In this document: positions 7,274-13,692 of the stretch, one piece after another
Layout: each line of letters starts with the position of its first letter
How positions within the stretch are numbered: position 1 is the first letter of the stretch
Source of the DNA: an uncultured Phascolarctobacterium sp.
Lineage (GTDB): Bacteria; Bacillota; Negativicutes; Acidaminococcales; Acidaminococcaceae
Reading direction: 5' to 3'
DNA: 13,782 nt
NCBI GenBank assembly: GCA_946002345.1
Contig: CAMFZA010000016.1
Coordinates: 1 to 13,782 of the forward strand
Notes under the pieces: generated by a model
The model's input: only the letters and a program-made list of their open reading frames with translations
What the model was told of the DNA's origin: nothing
Database searches by the model: none
Made by a program: the position numbers and the translations under genes

Positions 7274-7948
7274 ATGGAAGAAATGGTAACAGTATACCTG
7301 CTGGGAAAGAAATATTCCGTGCCCGCTACCTTGACCATCATGGATGCCATGGAATATGCAGGCTTTAAACTGATTCGCGGCTGTGGCTGTCGCAGCGGCT
7401 TTTGCGGCGCCTGCGCTGTAATCTATCGCATTAAGGGCACCACCGAGCTGAAGGTTGTGCTTTCCTGCCAAACTAAGGTGGAAGAGGGCATGTGCGTTGG
7501 CAAAATTGACTCCTTCCCCATCAATAAACGTACCTTTAACATTGATGAAATCAAGGCCAGCGACAATATCGTGGGTCAGCTGTATCCGGAAATCTTTAGC
7601 TGCATTGGCTGCAATGCCTGCACTAAAGGCTGCCCCCAAGGACTCAATGTTATGCAATACATCGCCTATGCTCAACGGGGTGAATACGAAAAGGCCGCGC
7701 ACGCTTCTTTTGACTGCGTGGGCTGCAACATCTGCGCCTCCCGCTGTCCGGCCCAAATCAGCCACAGCGCCGTGGGCCTGTTGTGCCGTCGCCTGACCGG
7801 CAAATACATCGCTCCCAAGTGCGAGCATCTAGAAAAGCGCGTTGCTGAAATCGAAAACGGCGATTATGTAACACTGTTGGAAAAGCTGAAGAAGATGCCT
7901 CTTGAGGAAATCAAGGAGCTGTATAATAAACGCGAGATTGAGAAATAG
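7274..7948 (+). CDS. Fumarate reductase/succinate dehydrogenase-type iron-sulfur subunit, soluble
   Basis: Encodes 224 residues. ATG 7274 follows AGGAG (7260-7264); an upstream extension is hydrophobic nonsense without a ribosome site. The N-terminal domain is a plant-type ferredoxin fold with C39-x4-C44-x2-C47...C65 for [2Fe-2S]. The C-terminal domain has C110-x2-C113-x2-C116-x3-C120-P and C148-x2-C151-x2-C154-x3-C158-P. In classical FrdB/SdhB the last set lacks its second cysteine and holds [3Fe-4S] next to the quinone; here it predicts a second [4Fe-4S], which fits an enzyme without a quinone site. A charged helical tail follows (residues 184-224). It lacks the HdrB-like CCG domain fused to methanogen TfrB, but the separate HdrB encoded 6 kb upstream could stand in. 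It forms an operon with the flavoprotein 10 bases downstream and should feed its FAD. Confidence 0.85.
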   Translation: MEEMVTVYLLGKKYSVPATLTIMDAMEYAGFKLIRGCGCRSGFCGACAVIYRIKGTTELKVVLSCQTKVEEGMCVGKIDSFPINKRTFNIDEIKASDNIVGQLYPEIFSCIGCNACTKGCPQGLNVMQYIAYAQRGEYEKAAHASFDCVGCNICASRCPAQISHSAVGLLCRRLTGKYIAPKCEHLEKRVAEIENGDYVTLLEKLKKMPLEEIKELYNKREIEK

Positions 7949-7958
7949 GAGGCAGACC

Positions 7959-9566
7959 ATGAGCGCATTTACTGAAGATATGTTAAAATCCATGGCCAAG
8001 GTAGAGGCCACTCGCGCACAGCGCCTGCATGCTACTATTGAACGCTTCACTGCGGAAGAAAAGGATGCTCTGCTGAAAGAATTCCATCCTGACTACAGTG
8101 CCAAGGGCTTTAAGGTGCTGGAGGTTGGTCCTAACAAGGGACAAAAGGTGCCCACGGAATTAGCAGCTCTTTTGGAGGGCAAAAGCCGCTTAGAGGGCGT
8201 GAAACTGGATTTGGAACGCATTGATTATGATGTGGATGTGTTGGTTATCGGTGGCGGTGGCGCTGGAGCTAGCGCTGCTTTGGAGGCACAGCGGGGTGGC
8301 GCCAGTGTGCTGGTGGTAACCAAGCTGCGCATGGGCGATGCCAACACCATGATGGCCGAGGGTGGCATTCAGGCCGCCGACAAGGCCAATGATTCCCCGG
8401 CAACCCACTATTTGGACGCCTTTGGCGGAGGCCACTACAAGAACATTCCCGAGCTTTTGGAAGAGCTGGTAACTAAGGGACCCTTGGCCATTGATTGGCT
8501 GAGCAAGCTAGGCGTAATGTTCGATAAGGAAGAGGATGGCACCATGGTCACTACCCATGGCGGTGGTACCAGTCGCAAGCGTATGCATGCCTGCGCCGAT
8601 TATACTGGTGCTGAAATTATGCGTGTGCTCAGAGATGAGGTAGTAAATCGTGGCATTCCCGTACTGGAGTTTGCCCCGGCCATTGAGCTGCTGCTGGATG
8701 AGGAGGGCAAGTGCGCCGGTGCAGTGCTGTTGGACTATGATAGCAACGAGTACAAGGTTGTACGGGCGAAGACGGTGATTATGGCTACTGGTGGTGCTGG
8801 ACGCTTGCATTATCAGGGCTTTCCTACCTCCAATCATTATGGAGCCACTGCGGACGGTTTGGTAATGGCCTATCGCGCTGGTGCACCGCTGATTTATGCC
8901 GATGCCATTCAGTACCATCCCACGGGCGTGGCCTATCCGGCGCAGATTTATGGTGCTCTGGTAACGGAAAAGGTACGCTCCATTGGCGCGCAGCTGGTTA
9001 ATGCGGAGGGTGAAATCTTTATGCATCCTTTGGAAACCCGTGACGTGGCAGCGGCTTCCATTATTCGTGAGTGCACGGTGCGGGGCAAGGGTGTGAAGGC
9101 CTTGGACGGTGTAGCTTTGTGGCTGGATACGCCGCTGATTGAAATGCTGCACGGCGAGGGGACTATTGCTAAGCGCATTCCCGGCATGCTGCGTATGTAT
9201 GCGAAGTTTGGCATTGATTTGCGCAAGGAGCCTATTTTGATTTATCCCACACTGCATTATCAAAATGGTGGTATCTTGATTGACAAGAATGCGGAGACCA
9301 AGATTCCGGGCTTGTTTGTTGCTGGCGAGGCTGTGGGCGGCATTCACGGCACTAATCGTCTGATGGGCAATAGCCTTTTGGATATTATTGTCTTCGGACG
9401 CATTGCTGGCACGAAGGCTGCGGAGGCTGCTAAGGCTACTAGGCTGGGCAAGCTGAGCTTGGAGCATGTAAAGGCTTATGCGGCAGAGGAGAAGGAGGCT
9501 GGCGTAAGTGGCGAGCTTTCTCCCAAGCTGCTGCCTGTTTATACTCACGGTCGTGACGCTAGATAA
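7959..9566 (+). CDS. Fumarate reductase/succinate dehydrogenase-type flavoprotein, non-covalent FAD
   Basis: Encodes 535 residues from ATG 7959, with AGGAGG at 7947-7952. After an unusual N-terminal extension of about 88 residues comes the FAD Rossmann motif VIGGGGAGASAA (96-107). Fumarate-site residues known from Frd/Sdh/Fcc3 are present: H320 in YHPTG, R361 in ETRDV (the proton-donating Arg position), H433 in PTLHYQNGG and R467 in GTNRLMGNSLLD. The position of the covalent FAD histidine (S-H-T in classical FrdA) is N129 in GDANTMMAEGG, so FAD should be non-covalent, as in soluble thiol:fumarate reductase and NadB. NadB is less likely because of the partnered Fe-S subunit. The long C-terminal helical domain of FrdA is reduced. 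No signal peptide or anchor gene is present, so a cytosolic fumarate reductase is expected. The alternative is another 2-enoate/dicarboxylate reductase. Confidence 0.85.
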   Translation: MSAFTEDMLKSMAKVEATRAQRLHATIERFTAEEKDALLKEFHPDYSAKGFKVLEVGPNKGQKVPTELAALLEGKSRLEGVKLDLERIDYDVDVLVIGGGGAGASAALEAQRGGASVLVVTKLRMGDANTMMAEGGIQAADKANDSPATHYLDAFGGGHYKNIPELLEELVTKGPLAIDWLSKLGVMFDKEEDGTMVTTHGGGTSRKRMHACADYTGAEIMRVLRDEVVNRGIPVLEFAPAIELLLDEEGKCAGAVLLDYDSNEYKVVRAKTVIMATGGAGRLHYQGFPTSNHYGATADGLVMAYRAGAPLIYADAIQYHPTGVAYPAQIYGALVTEKVRSIGAQLVNAEGEIFMHPLETRDVAAASIIRECTVRGKGVKALDGVALWLDTPLIEMLHGEGTIAKRIPGMLRMYAKFGIDLRKEPILIYPTLHYQNGGILIDKNAETKIPGLFVAGEAVGGIHGTNRLMGNSLLDIIVFGRIAGTKAAEAAKATRLGKLSLEHVKAYAAEEKEAGVSGELSPKLLPVYTHGRDAR

Positions 9567-9584
9567 AAGTATAAGATAGTTATT

Positions 9585-9620
9585 AACGCTGCAGTACGAG
9601 TGTATTGCAGCGTTTGTTTT
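9585..9620 (+). terminator. Rho-independent terminator after the fumarate reductase-type operon
   Basis: A 9-base-pair perfect stem (AACGCTGCA at 9585-9593 with TGCAGCGTT at 9606-9614), extendable through GTAC/GTAT in the 12-base loop, is followed by TTTGTTTT. It lies 18 bases after the flavoprotein stop codon, so no anchor subunit gene can follow in the same transcript. Confidence 0.88.
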
Positions 9621-9681
9621 ATAAGTTTTGGTTTATAATTAGTTAGACGTTATCGCTTAAAGGGATACTAGGGAAGTGAAG

Positions 9682-10021
9682 AATGAAATTCGTAATAAGC
9701 AAGCATCATGCTCGCGGTGATTTTTCGAAGGCGTTACTTGGGTAACAGCCACGCACGCAGCAGAGTCCAAAAATGAGGCTGTCCGCTTTGGGTTCAGACG
9801 CAAATTTCGTGGGGTACAATGACGAAGCTGCGGTGTCCAATCTGTTCGCAGAAGGCTCTAGGTTTTCGAAACGCTTGCTTCTATTGTACCAGCCACTCAT
9901 TTGCTAATCCTCCAGAGGACAGCTCTCTGCACAAATTATGCTGCGTGCAAGCACTTGCATAATTTGGCGACTCGCTTGAAATCAAAGCTCGCCTGTTGCT
10001 TGCTTATTACTCAATTTCATT
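9682..10021. mobile_element. MITE-like non-autonomous element, copy 2 (340 bases)
   Basis: This occupies much of the 725-base gap between the flavoprotein and barnase genes. The ends are inverted repeats: AATGAAATT-N2-TAATAAGCAAGCA from 9682 and TGCTTGCTTATTAC-N3-ATTTCATT ending at 10021. Both terminal repeats share the AATSAAAT...AGCAAGCAT outline with copy 1. The 104-base core 9804-9907 is 101/104 identical to copy 1 at 7079-7182, in the same orientation. Arms specific to this copy contain hairpins: GGCGTTAC with GTAACaGCC near 9730-9752, and AAATTATGC with GCATAATTT near 9933-9965. An open frame on the minus strand crosses the core but looks incidental. No transposase, and no convincing target duplication. 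Confidence 0.65.
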
Positions 10022-10092
10022 ATATCTCATATAGCACACTAGAGTTTTTATCATACCGCGAAGCGGCCATATGGTAAAGCCTTTTTTGCTAA

Positions 10093-10196
10093 GCTTTTTG
10101 CGGCGAGGCAAAAAGCGTGGCGGTCCAGCATGCAATGCTGGTGGGTTTCTTGGCACTTCTTTGCCCACACAAAGAAGTGCATTATAAAGCATAATT
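10093..10196 (-). repeat. Multi-hairpin intergenic repeat, copy A
   Basis: Three hairpins follow one another: GCTTTTTGC with GCAAAAAGC (10093-10116, 9 pairs, 6-base loop), CCAGCA with TGCTGG (10125-10141) and GCACTTCTTTG with CAAAGAAGTGC (10153-10180, 11 pairs, 6-base loop). Bases 10107-10196 read on the minus strand match 13693-13782 at 83 of 90 positions. Just upstream (10048-10075) further small palindromes (CCGCgaaGCGG, CCATATGG) may belong to the same unit. Its full extent is unknown because the other copy is cut by the window end. The short minus-strand frame through it is not credible as a gene. Confidence 0.75.
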
Positions 10197-10226
10197 GGTT
10201 ATAAAACCACATTTTTTCCAACACCC

Positions 10227-10255
10227 TTCCTTAACTCTCAAAAAAACTGTATAAT
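10227..10255 (+). promoter_or_regulatory. Probable promoter of the barnase-barstar genes
   Basis: A perfect -10 hexamer TATAAT lies at 10250-10255, 37 bases before the barnase start, with an A-rich tract (10241-10246) just ahead. The -35 region at 17-base spacing is weak (TTCCTT, 10227-10232), so an activator or AT-rich upstream support may be needed. AAAGGAG (10275-10281) is the ribosome site serving ATG 10292. Confidence 0.55.
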
Positions 10256-10291
10256 AGGAATGTATTAAGACATAAAAGGAGTGTGAGTCCT

Positions 10292-10864
10292 ATGAGAAAA
10301 ATATTTGCTTTGCTGTTGTCGCTGCTTTTAGTTGTAAGCGTTATCGCTGGCTGTGGCGCGTCTAAAAAAACCTCCAATGATGGTGGCACCAATATTAGCA
10401 CCTCTGTGAGCAATGAAAAGCAAAAGAATGGCCAGCAGCTTGATAACAGCAAAAAGCTGACTGCGCAAAATACCACTAATGCCAATTCTGCGGCCAATGT
10501 GAAGGCCAATAGCGGCAAGCTAAAGATTAGCGAAAGTGCTGCCTATACTGATAAGGAGCATGTGGCTGCTTATATTAACGAATTTGCCAAGCTGCCCCAT
10601 AACTATATCACGAAAAACCAGGCTAAAAAGCTGGGCTGGCAAACTAAGGGCACCTTGGACAAGGTTGCTCCCGGCAAGTCCATCGGCGGTGACCGCTATG
10701 GCAATTACGAGGGACTGCTGCCTAAGAAAAATGGGCGCACTTGGACGGAATGCGATATCGATTATGTGAAGGGCAATCGTAATGCCAAGCGCATTGTTTT
10801 TTCCAATGATGGCTTGATTTATTACACCGGCGACCATTATAAGACCTTTACGAAACTGTATTAA
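10292..10864 (+). CDS. Lipoprotein-anchored barnase-type ribonuclease
   Basis: Encodes 190 residues from ATG 10292 (AAAGGAG 10 bases upstream; the in-frame GTG 10283 is too close to it). Residues 1-20 form a lipoprotein signal, basic MRK then a hydrophobic core, ending in the lipobox I-A-G-C21. Residues 22-80 are a low-complexity K/N/S/T/Q-rich linker. Residues from about 83 to 190 are a full barnase domain with KLPHNYITK, VAPGKSIGGD and GDHYKTFTK blocks. By alignment from memory to Bacillus amyloliquefaciens barnase, the catalytic and binding residues are all kept: K108 (K27), E153 (E73), R163 (R83), R167 (R87) and H182 (H102). An active guanyl-preferring endoribonuclease is therefore expected. 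Glycine at +2 after the lipid Cys would permit outer-membrane sorting if Lol rules apply. The inhibitor barstar follows at 12 bases. Target and biological role are unknown: nutrient scavenging or rival killing are both possible. Confidence 0.92.
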   Translation: MRKIFALLLSLLLVVSVIAGCGASKKTSNDGGTNISTSVSNEKQKNGQQLDNSKKLTAQNTTNANSAANVKANSGKLKISESAAYTDKEHVAAYINEFAKLPHNYITKNQAKKLGWQTKGTLDKVAPGKSIGGDRYGNYEGLLPKKNGRTWTECDIDYVKGNRNAKRIVFSNDGLIYYTGDHYKTFTKLY

Positions 10865-10876
10865 GGAGGCTGCAAG

Positions 10877-11146
10877 ATGAGAAAAATCACCTTGGATATA
10901 GAAAAAATGCGCAGCCTACCTATGCTGCATAAATATCTGCATACAACGCTGGCTTTGCCGGAATATTATGGTGCCAATTTGGATGCGCTTTACGACTGTC
11001 TGACGGAAATTGCCGAGCCGACGGAGCTGGTGGTGCCGCAACAGGTGGCGGCTGAAGCTTATTTGGGGTGGTATGGGGAGCTGTGTTTACAGGTGCTGCA
11101 GGATGCAGCAGCGGCTAATGATGCTTTAATAATTACCCTGCGCTAG
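10877..11146 (+). CDS. Barstar-family ribonuclease inhibitor
   Basis: Encodes 89 residues, exactly the barstar length, with AGGAGG (10864-10869) overlapping the barnase stop. The hallmark loop and helix LALPEYYGANLDALYDCLT (25-43) is nearly that of Bacillus barstar. Residues corresponding to the barnase-plugging face are Y30 (Y29), D36 (D35) and D40 (D39). Two contacts differ conservatively: Y39 replaces W38 and D76 replaces E76. The protein has no signal, so it stays in the cytoplasm and protects the producer from the ribonuclease before export. The adjacent toxin gene makes the pairing very likely. It is followed only 16 bases later by the ABC permease gene with no terminator, so readthrough into the transporter genes is expected. 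Confidence 0.93.
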   Translation: MRKITLDIEKMRSLPMLHKYLHTTLALPEYYGANLDALYDCLTEIAEPTELVVPQQVAAEAYLGWYGELCLQVLQDAAAANDALIITLR

Positions 11147-11162
11147 GCGGAGATGATGAACT

Positions 11163-11921
11163 TTGAGTAAGAAAATTTTGCGGGGGCTGCTCTTACCCCT
11201 GCTGGTATTATTGGCATGGCAGCTGGTTACGGCCAAGGGCGTTTTTAGCGCCTATTTGTTGCCCACTCCAATGCAGGTGTGGGAAGCCTTTGGTGAGCTG
11301 TGGGCTAGTGGGCTTTTGCTACAGCACTTGTTCGTAAGCTTGCGCCGTGTCTTTTTGGGCTTCACTATTAGCTGCTGTCTGGCTGTGCCCTTGGGCATTT
11401 TATGTGGTCAGAGCAGGCGCTTTGACTCCTATTGTTGGCTGCTGCTGGAATTCCTGCGCCATGTGCCGCCCTTGGCAGCCGTGCCCTTGATTATTTTATG
11501 GGCCGGCATTGGTGAGGCTTCCAAGCTGACGATTATTGTGCTGGCTTCCTTCTTCCCCCTGTTCTTGAATACCTATAGCGGCATTCACAACTGTGATAAG
11601 CGTTTGTTAGAGGTGGGGCAGACCCTTGGCTTCACGCTGCGGGAGCAGATTATGCGGATTCGCATTCCCGCGGCCCTGACCTCCATAGTGGTGGGCATGC
11701 AGCTGGCCTTGGGTTATAGCTGGCGGGCTCTCATCGGTGCAGAGCTGATTGCGGCCTCTGCCGGCATTGGCTATCTGATACTTGATGCTGAGGAAATGTC
11801 CAGACCGGATGTGGTTATTGTGGGCATGCTGGCTATTGGCATTATTGGCACAGCCATTGATTGTATCTTTTTGCTTTTGATGAGACGAGTATTTCCCTGG
11901 CAACAGGGTTGGCAAAGGTAG
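11163..11921 (+). CDS. ABC transporter permease, SsuC/TauC/ThiX-like
   Basis: Encodes 252 residues. TTG 11163 is the best start: GGCGGAG (11146-11152) is 10 bases away, and the nearby ATGATG at 11153-11158 is out of frame and yields only a five-codon frame. The protein has about six hydrophobic membrane segments. It carries the cytoplasmic EAA loop of binding-protein-dependent permeases (EVGQTLGFTLREQIMRIRIPA region, about residues 151-171), where it docks on the ATPase. LLPTPMQVWEAF at 32-43 and HVPPLAAVPLIILWAGIGE at 100-118 are typical of the sulfonate/nitrate/taurine/thiamine-precursor importer group. Substrate cannot be told from the sequence. It is the first of three transporter genes and sits directly behind barstar. 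Confidence 0.88.
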   Translation: MSKKILRGLLLPLLVLLAWQLVTAKGVFSAYLLPTPMQVWEAFGELWASGLLLQHLFVSLRRVFLGFTISCCLAVPLGILCGQSRRFDSYCWLLLEFLRHVPPLAAVPLIILWAGIGEASKLTIIVLASFFPLFLNTYSGIHNCDKRLLEVGQTLGFTLREQIMRIRIPAALTSIVVGMQLALGYSWRALIGAELIAASAGIGYLILDAEEMSRPDVVIVGMLAIGIIGTAIDCIFLLLMRRVFPWQQGWQR

Positions 11922-11933
11922 GGGGTAGAGCGG

Positions 11934-12632
11934 ATGAAGGAATGGAGCTTGAGCGTTCAGGGCATCTGCAAGTCCTACGGTGCTAAACAGGCCTTGCAGC
12001 CCACGAATGAGGTCTTTGACGAGCACAGCTTTACCTGTATTGTGGGACGCAGTGGCTGCGGTAAAACTACACTGCTGCGGCTTTTGTGTGGCTTGGAAAA
12101 AAGCGATGCCGGTGTAATTGAGCTGCCTCGGGGCAAGCGCATTGCCCCTGTGTTCCAGGAGCCGCGGCTGATGCCCTGGCTAAATGTGGGCGAAAATATT
12201 ACGCTGGCGGCCCAGCACGACAAAAGCTTGGATACGGGGCGTCTACCGGAATTGCTGCGTCTTTTAGAACTGGAGGGCACCGAAAAGCTTTATCCCAACC
12301 AGCTTTCCGGGGGCATGGCCCAGCGAGTTTCCTTGGGGCGCACGCTATTTTATAATCCTGATATCATTTTAATGGACGAGCCCTTTAGCGCCTTGGATTA
12401 TTTTACGCGGCAGGGCTTACAGCAAACATTGCTCAGATTGTACGCTGAAGAACGCAAAACTATTATTTTTGTGACCCATGATGTGGAGGAAGCCTTGCTT
12501 TTAGGCGACAGAGTCCTTATAATGGATAGTGGCAGGGTACGTGAAGCCTTGCCCGTGAAGCTGCCAAGACCGCGGCAGGCAGCGGATAGCGATTTTCAAT
12601 TGCTGCGGCAAAAAATATTGCAAGCACTGTAG
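11934..12632 (+). CDS. ABC transporter ATP-binding protein, SsuB/TauB-like
   Basis: Encodes 232 residues; AGGGGG (11920-11925) overlaps the permease stop and serves ATG 11934. All ABC motifs are visible in order: Walker A GRSGCGKTT (38-46), Q-loop VFQEPRLMPWLNVGENI (near 73-89), signature LSGGMAQR (near 123-130), Walker B IILMDEPFSALD and switch-histidine FVTHD. The Q-loop wording (EPRLMPWLNV) is characteristic of the nitrate/sulfonate/taurine importer ATPases. The ATPase energises import through the preceding permease. It appears intact and of normal length for a minimal subunit, without extra regulatory domain. Confidence 0.92.
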   Translation: MKEWSLSVQGICKSYGAKQALQPTNEVFDEHSFTCIVGRSGCGKTTLLRLLCGLEKSDAGVIELPRGKRIAPVFQEPRLMPWLNVGENITLAAQHDKSLDTGRLPELLRLLELEGTEKLYPNQLSGGMAQRVSLGRTLFYNPDIILMDEPFSALDYFTRQGLQQTLLRLYAEERKTIIFVTHDVEEALLLGDRVLIMDSGRVREALPVKLPRPRQAADSDFQLLRQKILQAL

Positions 12633-12675
12633 AAAAACAGCTGCGGCTGCAGGTTAAGAAAGGAGTTCATACATT

Positions 12676-13641
12676 ATGAACAAAAAGCTTATTGCCTTAG
12701 GCTTAAGTGTGTTAACGGCATTGACCTTGCTTTCCGGTTGCGGAGGCGAGAAAAAGGAGGCAGCGAAGCCTGCCCTGAAGGAATTGAAGGTGACCTATGT
12801 AAAGTCACCCCTTAATATTCCTAGTATTGTGGATAAGCATAATCAGACCTTGGTGAAGGAGTTCGGCAAGGATAAAATTACCGTGACTTTTCCGGAGATT
12901 AATTCCGGTGCTAAGCAAACCGAGGCTTTGGCTAGCGGTAGCTTGGATGTGTGCAGCGCTCTTGGTGGCACCAGCGCTATTTTGGCGGCCTCCAATGGTG
13001 TGGATGTAAAGGTTGTGGGTATTTATAGTCGGGCCCCCAAGGCTTTTAATATTATGGTTAAGGACCCGGCAATTAAGTCCGCGGCTGATTTAAAGGGCAA
13101 AAAGGTTGCAGGACCGAAGGGTACCATTCTGCACCAGATTTTGGTAGCAGCTTTGGATAAGGCCAATTTGAAGCCCGATGCAGTGAACTTTGTCTCCTTG
13201 GGCATTCCTGCCGGCGTTAATGCGTTGATGAGTGGCGAGGTTGATGCGGCTTTGGTTGCCGGGGCCGATGTATTGCGTGCCCAAAAGGCTGGTGCTCGTG
13301 TGCTGTGCAATGGCGAGGGCCTGGTGGATGCTACCATCGTTATCGGTGTTAGCGGCAAGCTTTTGAAGGAGCATCCGGAGGTTGTGAAAAAGTATTTGGC
13401 CATTCATCAGCAGAATATCGATTTTATGAGCAAGGAGCAGGATAAGGCGTACGGCTTTACGGCGAAGGAGACTGGCTTGAAGCTGGATGAGGTGAAGATT
13501 ATGGCTCCTTGGTATGATTTCACAACGAAGATTACTGCGAAGGATATCAAGGATTTGGAGGATACTCAGGAGTTTTTGCTGAAGATGGGCATGCAAAAGA
13601 AAAAGATCGATATCAAGAGCATTTTGGCAGAGGTTAAATAG
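12676..13641 (+). CDS. ABC transporter substrate-binding lipoprotein (SsuA/TauA/NMT1-like)
   Basis: Encodes 321 residues from ATG 12676, preceded by AAAGGAG (12659-12665). Signal peptide 1-21 ends with lipobox L-S-G-C22, so the mature protein is lipid-anchored. The rest is a type II periplasmic-binding fold: EINSGAKQTEALASGSLDVCSALGG (near 75-99) and SAADLKGKKVAGPKGT (near 135-150) are the recurrent features of SsuA/TauA/ThiY/NMT1 proteins. It would deliver ligand to the adjacent permease and ATPase. Candidate ligands are sulfonates, taurine, nitrate-like anions or a pyrimidine thiamine precursor; no linked catabolic gene decides between them. It is last in the operon and followed by a GC-rich hairpin. 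Confidence 0.88.
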   Translation: MNKKLIALGLSVLTALTLLSGCGGEKKEAAKPALKELKVTYVKSPLNIPSIVDKHNQTLVKEFGKDKITVTFPEINSGAKQTEALASGSLDVCSALGGTSAILAASNGVDVKVVGIYSRAPKAFNIMVKDPAIKSAADLKGKKVAGPKGTILHQILVAALDKANLKPDAVNFVSLGIPAGVNALMSGEVDAALVAGADVLRAQKAGARVLCNGEGLVDATIVIGVSGKLLKEHPEVVKKYLAIHQQNIDFMSKEQDKAYGFTAKETGLKLDEVKIMAPWYDFTTKITAKDIKDLEDTQEFLLKMGMQKKKIDIKSILAEVK

Positions 13642-13649
13642 TGTTTTAT

Positions 13650-13670
13650 GGGCCCGCGTTTGCGGGCCCT
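13650..13670 (+). terminator. GC-rich hairpin terminating the ABC operon
   Basis: GGGCCCGC (13650-13657), loop GTTT, and GCGGGCCC (13662-13669) form a perfect 8-pair stem 8 bases after the binding-protein stop. The following sequence TATTTATAGGG is only moderately T-rich. CCCTA/TAGGG (13667-13680) gives a competing small hairpin that shares the CCC. It is likely a terminator, though less canonical than the other two in the window. Confidence 0.65.
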
Positions 13671-13692
13671 ATTTATAGGGTTTAGGTGCGTA

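Noticed and set aside
8508..9548. Long open frame (about 346 codons) on the minus strand opposite the flavoprotein gene
   Set aside because: It mirrors a strongly supported gene, has no recognisable domain, and codes an N/H/Q/S/T-rich composition typical of an antisense shadow.
7959..9566. L-aspartate oxidase (NadB) as identity of the flavoprotein
   Set aside because: The tightly linked dedicated Fe-S subunit, the extra N-terminal region and the absence of nadA/nadC nearby favour a fumarate reductase-type enzyme.
9706..9900. Minus-strand 64-codon frame in MITE-like copy 2
   Set aside because: It lies in a repeat, its continuation is lost in copy 1, no ribosome site was evident, and the sequence looks non-protein-like. 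The core part is kept only as a question about conservation.
9664..10048. ACTAG repeats near both ends of MITE-like copy 2 as a target-site duplication
   Set aside because: They do not abut the terminal repeats and are too short to distinguish from chance.
10007..10192. Minus-strand 61-codon frame through the multi-hairpin repeat
   Set aside because: The sequence is explained by three hairpins and an inverted repeat; no protein features.
11153..11170. Five-codon frame ATGATGAACTTTGAGTAA overlapping the permease start
   Set aside because: The purine-rich site is too close to its ATG codons and correctly spaced for TTG 11163; a leader-peptide role cannot be supported.
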